Part shown: positions 1 to 9,532 of the stretch, piece after piece | Numbering within the stretch: position 1 is the first letter of the stretch | Layout: every line of letters begins with the position of its first letter | Assembly: GCA_937138395.1 (NCBI GenBank) | Contig: CAKZPB010000117.1 | Location: 1-64,000 of the forward strand | DNA length: 64,000 nt | From: an uncultured Pseudomonadota bacterium | GTDB lineage: Bacteria > Pseudomonadota > Gammaproteobacteria > Xanthomonadales > Wenzhouxiangellaceae | Reading direction: 5' to 3' | The notes under the pieces: model-generated | What the model saw: the letters and a program-made list of their open reading frames with translations, nothing else | What the model was told of the DNA's origin: nothing | Databases searched by the model: none | Made by a program: the position numbers and the translations under genes

Positions 1-643
1 CCCGCTCGATTCGTCGGCTCAGTACCTGATTGAAAATCAGACTGCGCGCGGCCGATAGATAAAAGCCCTGCTTGACGCGTGACGGCTTGCGCTTCAGTTC
101 ACCGGCAAACAGTGCACGGGCGCGCTGGATATTGTTACCGCCAAAGCGCTGCTCGCCGAAGCCGTTGGGTACACCCTCGACCTGAATCTGTTTCAATCGA
201 TGGGACAGCTCTTCGAACACATCAATCGATGGATCGTCGGCTGTCAGGTCACGTATGATCAGCTCGAATTGGTTACCGGCCAACCGTCCTCGCTGAATCT
301 TGCGTTGATGCCTGCTGGCGGACAGGATTCGAAAAGAATCATCGGGCCATGAAGCCCAGTCCGGATCCGGCTTTCCCGGCAGATGAATCGTGAATGGCTG
401 TCGGGTAACAGCGTTACGATCCTTCAAGCCGGCGAAGCTGACTTGCCGCGGGTGCACACCGGCCAGCCGAGCCAGGTCGCGTGCGACATCGACGGTGTTG
501 GCCTGTCGCTTTTCAACCCACAGCCACAGATGTTCACCCGAACCGCTGGCATCATAGCCAAGCTGTTCGGTAACGAAAAAGTCCTCGGGCTGGGTGCGGA
601 TACTGCCCCGTACCCGTGGCGCTTGCCAGGCAAAAGCGCTCAA
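1..643 (-). CDS. truD: tRNA pseudouridine(13) synthase TruD, C-terminus cut by window edge
   Basis: The frame reads through to position 1 without a stop, giving about 214 residues of a protein that is usually near 350. TruD converts U13 of certain tRNAs to pseudouridine. Visible family marks are the early RTQPEDFFV segment, GEHLWLWVEK, the catalytic-loop motif FAGLKDRNAVT with the nucleophilic Asp at about residue 75, and VEGVPNGFGEQRFGG followed by SAARSLIFNQ. The frame opens after a TGA, and the only plausible initiator is TTG at 643, 15 nt after the ftsB stop; no good Shine-Dalgarno is seen there. It follows ftsB in the same direction. Identity is firm; the start codon is less so. Confidence 0.93.
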   Translation of the reverse strand, partial: MSAFAWQAPRVRGSIRTQPEDFFVTEQLGYDASGSGEHLWLWVEKRQANTVDVARDLARLAGVHPRQVSFAGLKDRNAVTRQPFTIHLPGKPDPDWASWPDDSFRILSASRHQRKIQRGRLAGNQFELIIRDLTADDPSIDVFEELSHRLKQIQVEGVPNGFGEQRFGGNNIQRARALFAGELKRKPSRVKQGFYLSAARSLIFNQVLSRRIER

Positions 644-658
644 TGCTGCGCTGCGCGT

Positions 659-1009
659 TCAGCCATCATTGGCTGGCGATGTCACGATCGGTGCGTCGGT
701 TTCGGGTGGTGGCAGTGGCTGTGCCTCGAGCGCTGCTTCCAGATCATCCGGCTCGACGATCAAATAAAAGTCTTCACCTTCGCGGATCAAGCCCAGCTCG
801 GAGCGAGCCCGCTCTTCAACGGCATCCAGACCGGACTGTAGATCAGCCACTTCGGCCGCCAGTGCATCGTTGCGGGTAATCAAGCGCTGGTTATCCTCAT
901 CCTGCGCTTCAACCAGTGCTTTCAAATCCTGTACGTGCCGATACTGCTGCCAGACCTGGATCTGCAGCAGCACCAGCAAAATCGACAAGATGACAATAAT
1001 CAGACGCAT
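659..1009 (-). CDS. ftsB: Cell division protein FtsB
   Basis: A 116-residue bitopic protein. Residues about 3-21 form one hydrophobic helix (MRLIIVILSILLVLLQIQVW), followed by a heptad-rich coiled coil (about 30-75) and the family-typical RSELGLIREGEDFYLIV segment. FtsB joins FtsQ and FtsL in the divisome and acts in the inner membrane and periplasm. E. coli FtsB is 103 residues; the extra length here is a Pro/Glu-rich tail. In many gammaproteobacteria ftsB is followed by ispD and ispF, but here truD follows directly. Confidence 0.93.
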   Translation of the reverse strand: MRLIIVILSILLVLLQIQVWQQYRHVQDLKALVEAQDEDNQRLITRNDALAAEVADLQSGLDAVEERARSELGLIREGEDFYLIVEPDDLEAALEAQPLPPPETDAPIVTSPANDG

Positions 1010-1076
1010 TCAATGGCCAACTCGAAGCACATGCTTGCAGTGTAGCGCGAAGGCCGTTGCTGATCCGGCCTGTAAT

Positions 1077-2222
1077 TCATGCCAACAACGTCACTAGGAT
1101 TCGACCATAGAGTCCGGGTAGCTGGTTCAATTCATTCAATGCAATGCACTCATTGACTTGATGAATCGTCTTGTTGACGGGCCCCAGTTCGACGACTTCA
1201 ATCCCCAGTGGGCCGAAAAAACGTCCGTCTGACGTGCCGCCCCCGGTATTGGCTTCCGGCGCTGTTCCAAGCAGTTCTACGCAAGCCTTGTTGACAGCTT
1301 CCAGCAAGGGCCCCTGAGCCGGTCCGAACGGTTCGCCGGACAGGCGCCAGCTCATCGAACAGGGCCCGGGATCGTGCTGTTCGATCAGCCCTTCGATTTG
1401 GTCTCTCAGTCCATCGGCGGTCTGACGGGGGTTGTAGCGAATATTGAACCAGATCTGAAGTTCGCCCGGCGTAACGTTTTCAGCGCCGGTGCCGGCCTTG
1501 ATATTTGAAATTTGCAGGCGCGTCGGTGGGAAAAAATCATCGCCATCATCGAAACCAAGACGACCCAGCGCGGCGAGCAGCGGACCGGCTCGATGCGCTG
1601 GATTGTCGGCCGGGTCGGCATAGGCCGTATGCCCCTGCTCACCCTGGATCGACAGCGTTGCCTGAATGCTTCCGCGGCGACCAATCCGGATCGTATCGCC
1701 AAGCGCAACGGAACTGGACGGCTCGCCGACCAAAACGAAATCAGGCAGCAGGCCTCGCGCGTCCAACTCGGGTACGACCTTGCGTACGCCATCCTGTGCA
1801 GGGCCTTCTTCATCGCTGGTCAGCAAGAGCGAAATTCGGCCCGCATGCTCTGGACGTTGCGACAGAAAGGATTCCAGCGCAACAACGAACGCGGCCACCG
1901 AACACTTCATATCGGCGGTGCCTCGACCAAACAAGGAGTCTCCTCGTATGCTGGGCTGGAACGGCGGGCTAGTCCAATGGGCTTCTGGCCCAGGCGGCAC
2001 GACATCGGTATGGCCCAGCAACAGCAGATGCGGTGAACCCTCGCCATGCGTCGCAAGCAGATTATCAACGTTGTTAAAGCGCAGATGCTCAACATGCATG
2101 CCGGCCTGTTCGAGGCGTTCGGCCAGCATCTGTTGACAACCCTGGTCATCGGGCGTGACCGACGCCCGCTCGATCAGATCAACGCTCAACTGCTCCACCA
2201 CAGACGGTCCAGGCTGACTCAT
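1077..2222 (-). CDS. dapE: Succinyl-diaminopimelate desuccinylase DapE
   Basis: A 381-residue M20-family zinc hydrolase that cleaves N-succinyl-LL-2,6-diaminopimelate in the succinylase branch of lysine/DAP synthesis. Metal-ligand and catalytic motifs are visible: LLLGHTDVVPPG (His71), FGRGTADMK (Asp104), LTSDEEG (Glu138/139), VGEPSS, and a C-terminal TIHQVNE. The open frame extends far upstream, but the ATG at 2222 overlaps the stop of the preceding gene as ATGA and gives a normal length (E. coli DapE is 375). A second in-frame ATG at 2237 is possible. It is coupled to yffB upstream, as in E. coli. Confidence 0.95.
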   Translation of the reverse strand: MSQPGPSVVEQLSVDLIERASVTPDDQGCQQMLAERLEQAGMHVEHLRFNNVDNLLATHGEGSPHLLLLGHTDVVPPGPEAHWTSPPFQPSIRGDSLFGRGTADMKCSVAAFVVALESFLSQRPEHAGRISLLLTSDEEGPAQDGVRKVVPELDARGLLPDFVLVGEPSSSVALGDTIRIGRRGSIQATLSIQGEQGHTAYADPADNPAHRAGPLLAALGRLGFDDGDDFFPPTRLQISNIKAGTGAENVTPGELQIWFNIRYNPRQTADGLRDQIEGLIEQHDPGPCSMSWRLSGEPFGPAQGPLLEAVNKACVELLGTAPEANTGGGTSDGRFFGPLGIEVVELGPVNKTIHQVNECIALNELNQLPGLYGRILVTLLA

Positions 2223-2566
2223 GCTGATTTCAGCCATTGCTGCGTCGCCTCGTTGAAGCCAACCCGTACTTCCTGACCATGAACGAACACCGGTCGCTTG
2301 ATCAGCGTCGGCATCTCGAGCAGAACCTCCAGCCAATCTTCCGAATCGAGCTGCGGCCTGCGCTCGGGTTCCAGCTGAGCCCAGGTCCTTGAGCGGCGGT
2401 TGACCAATTGCTCCGGGCCAAGTCCGACTAACCAATGGTCTACTTGCCCGGCGCTCAGGCCATCGGCCCGAATATCCGTCCATTCATACTCGATTCCTTC
2501 AGCATCGAGCCACTTCATGGCCTTGCGGCAGGTATCGCAGGTTTTGATTCCGTAAACTCCAAGCAT
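2219..2566 (-). CDS. yffB: ArsC/Spx-family protein YffB
   Basis: A 115-residue thioredoxin-fold protein starting MLGVYGIKTCDTCRKAMKW. It has the Cys-x-x-Cys of the ArsC/Spx/MgsR superfamily at about residues 10-13, a mid-protein NRRSRTW segment, and the MPTLIKRPVF motif (cis-proline region) near the end. YffB proteins are glutathione-dependent reductase-like proteins of uncertain physiological substrate. The gene is paired with dapE in many gammaproteobacteria, and here its TGA overlaps the dapE ATG. Family assignment is firm; the actual role is not known from sequence. Confidence 0.87.
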   Translation of the reverse strand: MLGVYGIKTCDTCRKAMKWLDAEGIEYEWTDIRADGLSAGQVDHWLVGLGPEQLVNRRSRTWAQLEPERRPQLDSEDWLEVLLEMPTLIKRPVFVHGQEVRVGFNEATQQWLKSA

Positions 2567-2589
2567 TGGTTATCGTCCGTTAAGTTGAA

Positions 2590-3555
2590 TCATCGATACG
2601 AATGAAGCGCATGGATTGCAACCTGATTTTCCACACGCATTGCAATATCCAGGGCGGTTTCATTTTCCTCATTGACTGCATCGGCATTCGCACCCCGACT
2701 CAGCAAAGTCGAAAAAACTTCAGGCGATCGACTGAAGATTGCGGCAACCATCAGCGGCGTGAGTCCCTTGAAATTCCGTTGCTCCAGATCAGCTCCGCCA
2801 TTCAGCAGCGCCAACAATACATCAACATTCTCATTGAACCGGCTTGCGATATGCATTGCTGAGTCCCCTTCTGAATTCTTATGATTCATTCTTGCTCCCG
2901 CAGCAACCAACGCATCGATTTTGTCAGGATTATCGGTATGCCGTGAAGCAATAATCAATGCCGTCTCGCCCGCAGTATCTTTCCTGTCAGGGTCCGCACC
3001 ATGGTTCAACAATACGCGGACAAGCTGGTCATCATCATTGTGTTTTGCAGCTAGCATCAAAGCAGTATGCCCATGCTCATCCTGGTGATTCAGGTCAGCA
3101 CCAAGATCCAGAAGCGCGCGGACCATATCGGGCGACTGATTGCTCTTTGCGGCAAGCATCAAGACTGTTTGGTCAAACCAGAGCGTTTGCTTGATGTCAG
3201 CGCCCAGGCTGACCAATTCATACAATATTTCAGGATTTGAATTACGCGCTGCCGCCGCACTCAGCGGCGTACCCTTGAATAGGCCATCATATTCATTTGG
3301 ATCAGCCCCGCGTTCAATCAGTGCACGAATGATTTGGGCTTGACTGACTTCCATAGCTGCCCACATCAATACTGGCCCGTTGCGATTACCAGCCTTCAGC
3401 GCTTGATCCGGAATGGCTGCGACCGATTCCAACGATGCATCTTGCCAGAACGCCTCTGTACTGAATTCACGGTATGGATTACTTGAAACGATATATGCTG
3501 CAGCCGCAATCGCTACCACCAGCGCAATCCAGTAGATTGGATGAACCGACCGCAA
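2590..3555 (-). CDS. Membrane-anchored ankyrin-repeat protein
   Basis: 321 residues. The N-terminal hydrophobic stretch (about residues 6-24) suggests a signal anchor, so the repeat region probably lies in the periplasm. Residues about 60-318 hold seven to eight ankyrin units of the form L..GADxN...G.TALMLAA. The units are longer than the canonical 33 residues because of an N-x-(D/S/N)-x-(D/E) insertion after the first helix (for example AAKSNQSPDMV, ASRFNENVDVL). The frame opens right after a TAG, and the best start is TTG at 3555, preceded by GGTGGAG with about 6 nt spacing. The gene sits between dapD and yffB, 16 nt after dapD, in a lysine-synthesis cluster where it has no obvious role. 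Partner unknown. Confidence 0.85.
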   Translation of the reverse strand: MRSVHPIYWIALVVAIAAAAYIVSSNPYREFSTEAFWQDASLESVAAIPDQALKAGNRNGPVLMWAAMEVSQAQIIRALIERGADPNEYDGLFKGTPLSAAAARNSNPEILYELVSLGADIKQTLWFDQTVLMLAAKSNQSPDMVRALLDLGADLNHQDEHGHTALMLAAKHNDDDQLVRVLLNHGADPDRKDTAGETALIIASRHTDNPDKIDALVAAGARMNHKNSEGDSAMHIASRFNENVDVLLALLNGGADLEQRNFKGLTPLMVAAIFSRSPEVFSTLLSRGANADAVNEENETALDIAMRVENQVAIHALHSYR

Positions 3556-3571
3556 CTAGATCTCCACCCTT

Positions 3572-4417
3572 TCATTCATCGATTGATTCAGCGCTCCTCA
3601 AGAGCTCGTTGACCGACGTCTTGCTGCGCGTCTGTTGATCGACCCGCTTGACAATGATGGCCGCATTCAGGCTGTGACTGCCGTCCTCGGCGGGCAGCGA
3701 ACCGGCAATGACAACGGCCCCTGCCGGCACACGACCTCGCGTGATTTCGCCGGTAGCCCGGTTATAGATTCGGGTGCTCTGTCCGATGAACACGCCCATG
3801 CCGATCACGGCACCGCGCTCGACGATCACGCCTTCGACCACCTCCGAGCGCGCGCCGATAAAACAGCCGTCCTCGATGATCGTTGGCTGCGCCTGCAGCG
3901 GTTCAAGGACGCCGCCAATACCGGCGCCGCCGGAGATATGCACGTTGCTGCCAATTTGTGCGCACGAGCCCACCGTGGCCCAGGTATCGATCATGCTGCC
4001 CGAACCAACCCGGGCACCGATATTGACATAGCTCGGCATCAGCACCACGTCCTCACCGATATACGCGCCTTGTCGAACGGTCGCCGGCGGCACGATGCGC
4101 GCGCCCGAGGCCTCGACCGGATCACCCGAATGCGAGAAACGCAGCCCGACCTTGTCGAAATAGTGCCGATCAGCGCCGTGCATGATGCGATTGCCGGTCA
4201 CCCGGAAATGCAGCAGAATGGCTTGTTTCAGCCATTGATGAACCGTCCAGCCATCGTCGGCCGGTTCGGCAACCCGGAACTCGCCGGATTCAAGCCCGTG
4301 CAGCGCCTGGTCGATCGAATTGCGCAAGGCATCCGGTACCCAGCCGGGATGAAAGTCCTTGCGCTGTTGCCAGGCGTCGGTGATATTGGCTTGTAGTTGT
4401 TCAATTGAATACGACAT
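3572..4417 (-). CDS. dapD: Tetrahydrodipicolinate N-succinyltransferase DapD
   Basis: 281 residues (E. coli DapD 274). It transfers succinyl from succinyl-CoA to tetrahydrodipicolinate, the step opening the succinylase branch that DapE later closes. There is an N-terminal helical domain, then the left-handed beta-helix hexapeptide region (about 105-230) with [41 protein letters not shown] and [19 protein letters not shown]. It closes with the succinyl-CoA-binding tail containing [20 protein letters not shown]. It lies downstream of map and glnD on the same strand, an order common in gammaproteobacteria. Confidence 0.96.
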   Translation of the reverse strand: MSYSIEQLQANITDAWQQRKDFHPGWVPDALRNSIDQALHGLESGEFRVAEPADDGWTVHQWLKQAILLHFRVTGNRIMHGADRHYFDKVGLRFSHSGDPVEASGARIVPPATVRQGAYIGEDVVLMPSYVNIGARVGSGSMIDTWATVGSCAQIGSNVHISGGAGIGGVLEPLQAQPTIIEDGCFIGARSEVVEGVIVERGAVIGMGVFIGQSTRIYNRATGEITRGRVPAGAVVIAGSLPAEDGSHSLNAAIIVKRVDQQTRSKTSVNELLRSAESIDE

Positions 4418-4486
4418 AGCGAGATCCCGTTCAGCCCTGATGGCGGATACTTCGGATACTACCTCAGTTCAACATGGAAACCGGAT

Positions 4487-7237
4487 TCAGCCCGCCCCGG
4501 ACTGCTGCTCCAGGCCTGCATCGAGCTGCTGCCGCAGTCGCTGTTCCAGTTGTTCGGCTTCGCTCGAGTTCAGGGCTCGACCAGATTCAGTGCCGATCAG
4601 GAACACGTCTTCAACGCGTTGACCAAACGTCGCAACGCGCGCATCATACAGCCGCATACGCGATTCAAGCAGCACGGCAGCAATCATCGATAACAGGCCG
4701 GGCCGATCCGTTGTCATGATATCAAGCCGTGTCTTTGAACCCTGGTCGACCTCGACCTGCTCAAAACGAAGCGTGGACCGGGTAATGAAGGGCCGTAAAC
4801 GGCGTGGGATCGGACAATGCGTTAACGGCCGAACATCCTTGCTGGCTAATTGTTCCATCACGGCGTGTTGCAGCCGATCGGCGTCAGTCGGATGCAGCGG
4901 CAGGCTCTGGTCATTAACGATTTGATACATGTTCCAGGCATGTTGCTCACGCGTAGTGGCGATTCGCGCAGCCAGCACATCGAGCTGCATGCGATCAAGC
5001 TCGTGTGCAACGATCGCGAACAGGCCCAGGAAGTCAGGGCCATACACCAGTAATTCGGTGATTTCCTTTTCATTCAGGTTTCGCGTCTGCGCCAGATGGG
5101 GATGACCTGGCTGCTGCTGTTCAGCGAAACGCAGGATGCCGCGTGTGCTCCAGGCGAGCTGATCTGCATCCATGCGCGTCAACGCCGCTCTGGGCAGGCT
5201 GTTCCACAAGGACTGACACGATTGCTCATCCAACGCCTGGTCTGCCGCCGCCCATTGCGATAAATGATTCAGCGCTTCGCTACAGCGCTGTTCGAACAGA
5301 TCATCATGATCAATCGGTTCATTCAACCCCTCTGCCAGGCGGTCACGCGTGGCGATATACAGCTGCCACAACAGTGAATCCTTCCAGCCATTCCATAGCT
5401 TCGGTCGAGTGGCTGCTATATCGGCGGCGGTCAGGACATAGAGATGATCAAGGCGCTGCTGGCTACCCACATGCCGAGCAAAACGATCGACGACAACCGG
5501 GTCCGATATATCCTGGCGCTGGGCCGTCATCGACATCAGCAGGTGTTGCTCGACCAGCCAGACAATCAGGTCCCGATCAGCGGGTTCCAGCGATAAGCGG
5601 TCGACCATAGCGCGTGCGTCTTCGGCACCCAACTCGGAATGATCCCCGCCCCGCCCCTTGGCGATGTCATGAAATAACGCGGCCAGGTACAGCACTTCGG
5701 GTTTCCCGATTCGATCAACGACCCGGTTGGGATGTGCGAACTGGTCGGGATACTTCTTGCGCGCAATGCGGCGCAGATTGCGGATCACGAACAGGATGTG
5801 TTGATCGACCGTGTAGACATGAAACAGATCAAATTGCATCCGGCCGGTGACCTGTGCGAAGCCTGGCACCAGCGCGGCCAATACGCCGTAACGATTCATT
5901 CGCTCCAGCTGGGAATAGACTCGATGCTTGCGCTTGAGCAACTGCAGAAACAGGTCCAGATACTCACGATTGCTTCGGAATTCATCGTCGATCAGATACA
6001 GATGGTCGCGAATCAGACGAATCGTAGAGGCCCGCACACCGCGCACTTCGGGATGGTCAGACAGCACCAGGAAGATTTTCAGCAGCAGCTCCGGCTTGCG
6101 CACGAACCGATGATCATCGACCAACTCCAGATAGCCATGCTGAACGCGAAAATCCTCATCGATCTCGGCCGACGGCAAATGCCTGCGGCGCAGCAACAAC
6201 TCCTCTTCGAAGATCTGGAGCAGCTGCTCGTTGAGTCGCTCAACCTGCATCGCCGTCCGGTAATAGCCCTGCATGAACTGCTCGACCGCCGCATTCTGGT
6301 CGTCCTGATTGAAGCCAAAGTGCCTGGCAAGCGCACGCTGATGATCAAACAGCAGCCGCTCTTCAGCGCGATCAGCCAACTGATGCAGTGCCCAGCGAAT
6401 CGACCAGAGATGCTTTTCTGCATCCACCAGCTGCTGGTGTTCTCGCTGCGTCATGAAGCCATGTTCGACCAGACCGTGCAGCGTGGACGTACCAAAATGA
6501 CGTCGCGCAACCCAGGAAATGACCTGAATATCGCGCAAGCCTCCAGGGCCGGACTTGATATCCGGCTCCAGGTTGTACACGGTATCTTCGAAGCGATCGT
6601 GTCGCTGTCGTTGCTCGTCCAGCTTGGCCGAAAAAAACTGTTCAGCCGGCCAGATTGCACTCGGCGAAGTGGCCTGATTCAGCGCATGGAATAATCCGCT
6701 GTGACCGGCCAGCAACCTGGACTCCATCAGATTGGTGGCTTCAGCAATGTCTGCGCGCGCCAGCTCCACACATTCGCTTACGCTGCGCACACTGTGGCCC
6801 AGACTCAGGCCGGCGTCCCAAAGCGTTCGAATGAAATGCTCCAGCGCGCGCTGCGTTGATTCGTCAAGAAGATGAACGGCCGGATCGGGTCCTTTGTCTT
6901 CCGGTTCGGGCGCAAGCACCAGTAAATCGACATCGGAATGGGGGTGCATTTCACCACGGCCCAGTCCACCGACTGCAACCAGTTCAACGTGATGCACATC
7001 TGACATCAACGCCTGCCAGGCCGTCAGTACCAGTTGCTCGACCACCCAGGCTCGCGCCTGAACCAGTTCCACGATGTCGGTGCCGGCTGAACACTGCCGG
7101 GCCAGACGCTGCCCGGCTTCGCGTTCTGCATCCGCGAGGGCCCCGGAAAGGGTGTGCGGCTGCTCGGCAGAAACCGTCAGCGCATTCAGGTCAAGACAAT
7201 GTCGGGAAGCCGGCGGCGCGAGCAGCCGGTCGATCAC
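4487..7237 (-). CDS. glnD: Bifunctional [protein-PII] uridylyltransferase/uridylyl-removing enzyme GlnD
   Basis: 916 residues (E. coli 890). GlnD senses glutamine and uridylylates or deuridylylates PII proteins (GlnB/GlnK), setting glutamine synthetase activity and Ntr transcription. Domains in order: nucleotidyltransferase with GGLGRGEMHPHSDVDLLVL (Asp102, Asp104); a GlnD-type helical linker with YNLEPDIKSGPGGLRDIQ; an HD domain with ALFHDIAKGRGGDHSELGA; and two C-terminal ACT domains, the last starting near LDIMTTDRPGLLSMIAAVL. The start is GTG at 7237; no earlier in-frame start exists before a stop. It lies 48 nt after map. Confidence 0.96.
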   Translation of the reverse strand: MIDRLLAPPASRHCLDLNALTVSAEQPHTLSGALADAEREAGQRLARQCSAGTDIVELVQARAWVVEQLVLTAWQALMSDVHHVELVAVGGLGRGEMHPHSDVDLLVLAPEPEDKGPDPAVHLLDESTQRALEHFIRTLWDAGLSLGHSVRSVSECVELARADIAEATNLMESRLLAGHSGLFHALNQATSPSAIWPAEQFFSAKLDEQRQRHDRFEDTVYNLEPDIKSGPGGLRDIQVISWVARRHFGTSTLHGLVEHGFMTQREHQQLVDAEKHLWSIRWALHQLADRAEERLLFDHQRALARHFGFNQDDQNAAVEQFMQGYYRTAMQVERLNEQLLQIFEEELLLRRRHLPSAEIDEDFRVQHGYLELVDDHRFVRKPELLLKIFLVLSDHPEVRGVRASTIRLIRDHLYLIDDEFRSNREYLDLFLQLLKRKHRVYSQLERMNRYGVLAALVPGFAQVTGRMQFDLFHVYTVDQHILFVIRNLRRIARKKYPDQFAHPNRVVDRIGKPEVLYLAALFHDIAKGRGGDHSELGAEDARAMVDRLSLEPADRDLIVWLVEQHLLMSMTAQRQDISDPVVVDRFARHVGSQQRLDHLYVLTAADIAATRPKLWNGWKDSLLWQLYIATRDRLAEGLNEPIDHDDLFEQRCSEALNHLSQWAAADQALDEQSCQSLWNSLPRAALTRMDADQLAWSTRGILRFAEQQQPGHPHLAQTRNLNEKEITELLVYGPDFLGLFAIVAHELDRMQLDVLAARIATTREQHAWNMYQIVNDQSLPLHPTDADRLQHAVMEQLASKDVRPLTHCPIPRRLRPFITRSTLRFEQVEVDQGSKTRLDIMTTDRPGLLSMIAAVLLESRMRLYDARVATFGQRVEDVFLIGTESGRALNSSEAEQLEQRLRQQLDAGLEQQSGAG

Positions 7238-7285
7238 GCTGGAGTACCGGGTTGCTCAATCACCTGCTGCCAACCTCTGAATCAA

Positions 7286-8092
7286 TCACAAATCATCGCC
7301 GGGTAGTTGAGTCAGTACATCGACGCCATCATCGGTGACAGCCATGGTGTGTTCCCACTGTGCCGATAGGCTGCGATCGCGGGTCAGCACGGTCCAGCCG
7401 TCGTTCAACAGTCGCGTGCCGGGCTTGCCCACATTGACCATCGGCTCGATGGTAAACGTCATGCCGGGTTCCAGCACCACACCCTCGCCGGGGCGGCCGT
7501 AATGCAACACCTGCGGCGGCTCATGAAACACCTGGCCAATGCCGTGTCCACAATACTCGCGCACGACCGAGCAGCGCTGCGATTCGACGTAGCGCTGGAT
7601 GGCGTAACCGATGTCGCCCAGCGTGACCCCGGGGCGTACTTGACCAATGCCGATCTTCATGCCTTCATGGGCGACGTCAACAACACGCTGCGCCTTGACG
7701 GACGGTTCTCCGACGATGAACATCTTGCTGGTATCGCCGTGCCAGCCAGCCTGAATCACGGTCACGTCGATATTGACGATGTCGCCATCCTTCAAAACCC
7801 GTTCGCCAGGAATTCCATGACAAACCACATGGTTGACCGATGTGCAGATGGATTTCGGGAACGGCATCCGGCCAGGACCTCCGCCATAGTTCAGCGGCGC
7901 GGGTACTCCCTGGAGTTCATCCACGATGTATTCATGACAGAGGCGATCCAATTCCCCGGTCGTGACGCCCGGCTGAACGTGCTCACGGATCATGTTCAAC
8001 ACCGAGCCGGCTTGATGCCCGGCTACGCGCATGGCTTCGATATCATCTGCTGATTTGATCTTGATGCCCAGCTGTCTGGCTTGCGAGTACAT
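7286..8092 (-). CDS. map: Type I methionine aminopeptidase
   Basis: 268 residues. It removes the initiator Met from nascent proteins in the cytoplasm. All five metal ligands of the pita-bread fold are present: Asp109 (NIDVTV), Asp120 (HGDTSKMF), His183 (EYCGHGIGQVFHEPP), Glu216 (FTIEPM) and Glu247 (QWEHTM). The substrate-site His92 in VVCHGIPG is also present. It is first in the map-glnD-dapD run. In many gammaproteobacteria rpsB-tsf sits divergently upstream of map; here an RND efflux pair is divergent instead. Confidence 0.97.
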   Translation of the reverse strand: MYSQARQLGIKIKSADDIEAMRVAGHQAGSVLNMIREHVQPGVTTGELDRLCHEYIVDELQGVPAPLNYGGGPGRMPFPKSICTSVNHVVCHGIPGERVLKDGDIVNIDVTVIQAGWHGDTSKMFIVGEPSVKAQRVVDVAHEGMKIGIGQVRPGVTLGDIGYAIQRYVESQRCSVVREYCGHGIGQVFHEPPQVLHYGRPGEGVVLEPGMTFTIEPMVNVGKPGTRLLNDGWTVLTRDRSLSAQWEHTMAVTDDGVDVLTQLPGDDL

Positions 8093-8275
8093 GATCCATT
8101 CAAATGTCGGGTTAGCATGCTATTTTAGCCGATCTTGTAAAAGGGTCCGTCATGATCAGCGTGATCGTTCATGACAATTGATGATCGGCATAGGCCTTCC
8201 GGCACGTGCATGCCTGCGCTCGACGTGCCATGCTGAGCTGTTGCGCAATACCGTGAGCGAATTGAAAGAGCAGTC

Positions 8276-9532
8276 ATGATTGGAAAAATTCTTAAATTTT
8301 TGCTGCCCCTCGGCGTGATCGGGCTTGCAATTGTCGGCACCGCGCTATTGGTGTTCCTGCGCCAGGGCCCGGAACAGCGGCCACCGGAAGCAGCCGTATT
8401 ATTGGTCGATACTGTCCAACCAGAACTCAACCGGGATCGATTTATCGTGCAGGCTCAGGGCACGGTTCAGCCGCGCACGGAAACCACACTGGTCGCAGAA
8501 GTCAATGGTCGGATCACTTTGCTGTCCGACGCATTTGTTGCAGGCGGTTTTTTCAGGGCCGGTACCGAATTGGCGCGAATTGATCCGAGCGACTATGAGA
8601 CAGCGCTGCTCGCGGCCGAAGCTGACCTGGCTGCAGCGCGCGCAAACCTGTCCGATGAACAGGCCCGATCCGACGCAGCACGCGAAGACTTTCGTCGCTT
8701 GTATGGTGACGAGCGCACGCCAAACGATCTGGTGCTGCGTCTGCCTCAGCTGGCGCGCGCCGAAGCTGCCGTTCAGGCACAACAGGCTTCCGTTCAGCGT
8801 GCACGCCGGAATCTTGAGCGGACACGTATTCAACTGCCGTTTGACGGCATGATCAAACGACGCGATGTGGATCTGGGCCAGTATGTGAACACCGGGGCGA
8901 GCCTGGGCGTAGCGTTTGCAGTCGACGTGGCCGAAGTGCGCCTGCCGGTATCGGATCGTGATCTGGCCTTCGTCGGCGTTCCTTTTTTCAATCGGGGGGC
9001 CCGATTGGACGTACCCGTCACACTGCGCGGTCGCGTCGCAGGTCATGCGGCTGAGTGGCCCGCCACATTGATCCGCACAGAAGGCATCGTCGATCAAACC
9101 ACTCGACTGACCTACCTGGTCGCAGAAGTGGTTGACCCCTATGGTCTGATTGCAGGCACTCATGATCCGGGGCTGCCGATCGGCACCTATGTTGAAGCAG
9201 CCATTGCCGGGCGCGCCGCCGAAGGGCTGATGATGGTCCCCAGTGAGGCGGTCAGCAATGGCAACCAGGTGCTGATTGCCAACCAGCAGGATGAACTGGA
9301 AGTGCGCGAAGTGAACATCGTTCGCTCGACCCCGCAATACGTCTACGTCGAGGGCAATCTGGATGGCAGTGAACGCATTATCACGACGGCCATTACAGCA
9401 CCCGTACCCGGCTTGAAGCTTCGCGTACGGGGTTCGTCGACTGCAATCGAAACCAATGCATCCGACACGGGCAATTCAATACCGCCTGAAGACGGGAACG
9501 GTGTTGCGGCTGAGGCCGGGCCATCGTCATGA
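8276..9532 (+). CDS. RND efflux periplasmic adaptor (membrane fusion protein)
   Basis: 418 residues. One N-terminal membrane segment (about 7-28) anchors it in the inner membrane. The usual adaptor layout follows: a lipoyl-like half with VAEVNGRITLLSDAFVAGG; an alpha-helical hairpin rich in Ala/Arg (about 118-185, LLAAEADLAAARANLSDEQ); the second lipoyl half TRIQLPFDGMIKRRDVDLGQ; then beta-barrel and membrane-proximal domains. It overlaps the permease gene by ATGA at 9529. Substrate cannot be told from sequence. No outer-membrane TolC-type gene is in the window, so the pump probably borrows one from elsewhere. Confidence 0.9.
   Translation: MIGKILKFLLPLGVIGLAIVGTALLVFLRQGPEQRPPEAAVLLVDTVQPELNRDRFIVQAQGTVQPRTETTLVAEVNGRITLLSDAFVAGGFFRAGTELARIDPSDYETALLAAEADLAAARANLSDEQARSDAAREDFRRLYGDERTPNDLVLRLPQLARAEAAVQAQQASVQRARRNLERTRIQLPFDGMIKRRDVDLGQYVNTGASLGVAFAVDVAEVRLPVSDRDLAFVGVPFFNRGARLDVPVTLRGRVAGHAAEWPATLIRTEGIVDQTTRLTYLVAEVVDPYGLIAGTHDPGLPIGTYVEAAIAGRAAEGLMMVPSEAVSNGNQVLIANQQDELEVREVNIVRSTPQYVYVEGNLDGSERIITTAITAPVPGLKLRVRGSSTAIETNASDTGNSIPPEDGNGVAAEAGPSS

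Noticed and set aside
5732-6694. 320-codon plus-strand frame opposite glnD
   Set aside because: Shadow of GlnD; typical antisense composition with no family match.
8399-9337. 312-codon minus-strand frame opposite the RND adaptor
   Set aside because: Shadow of a well-supported adaptor protein.
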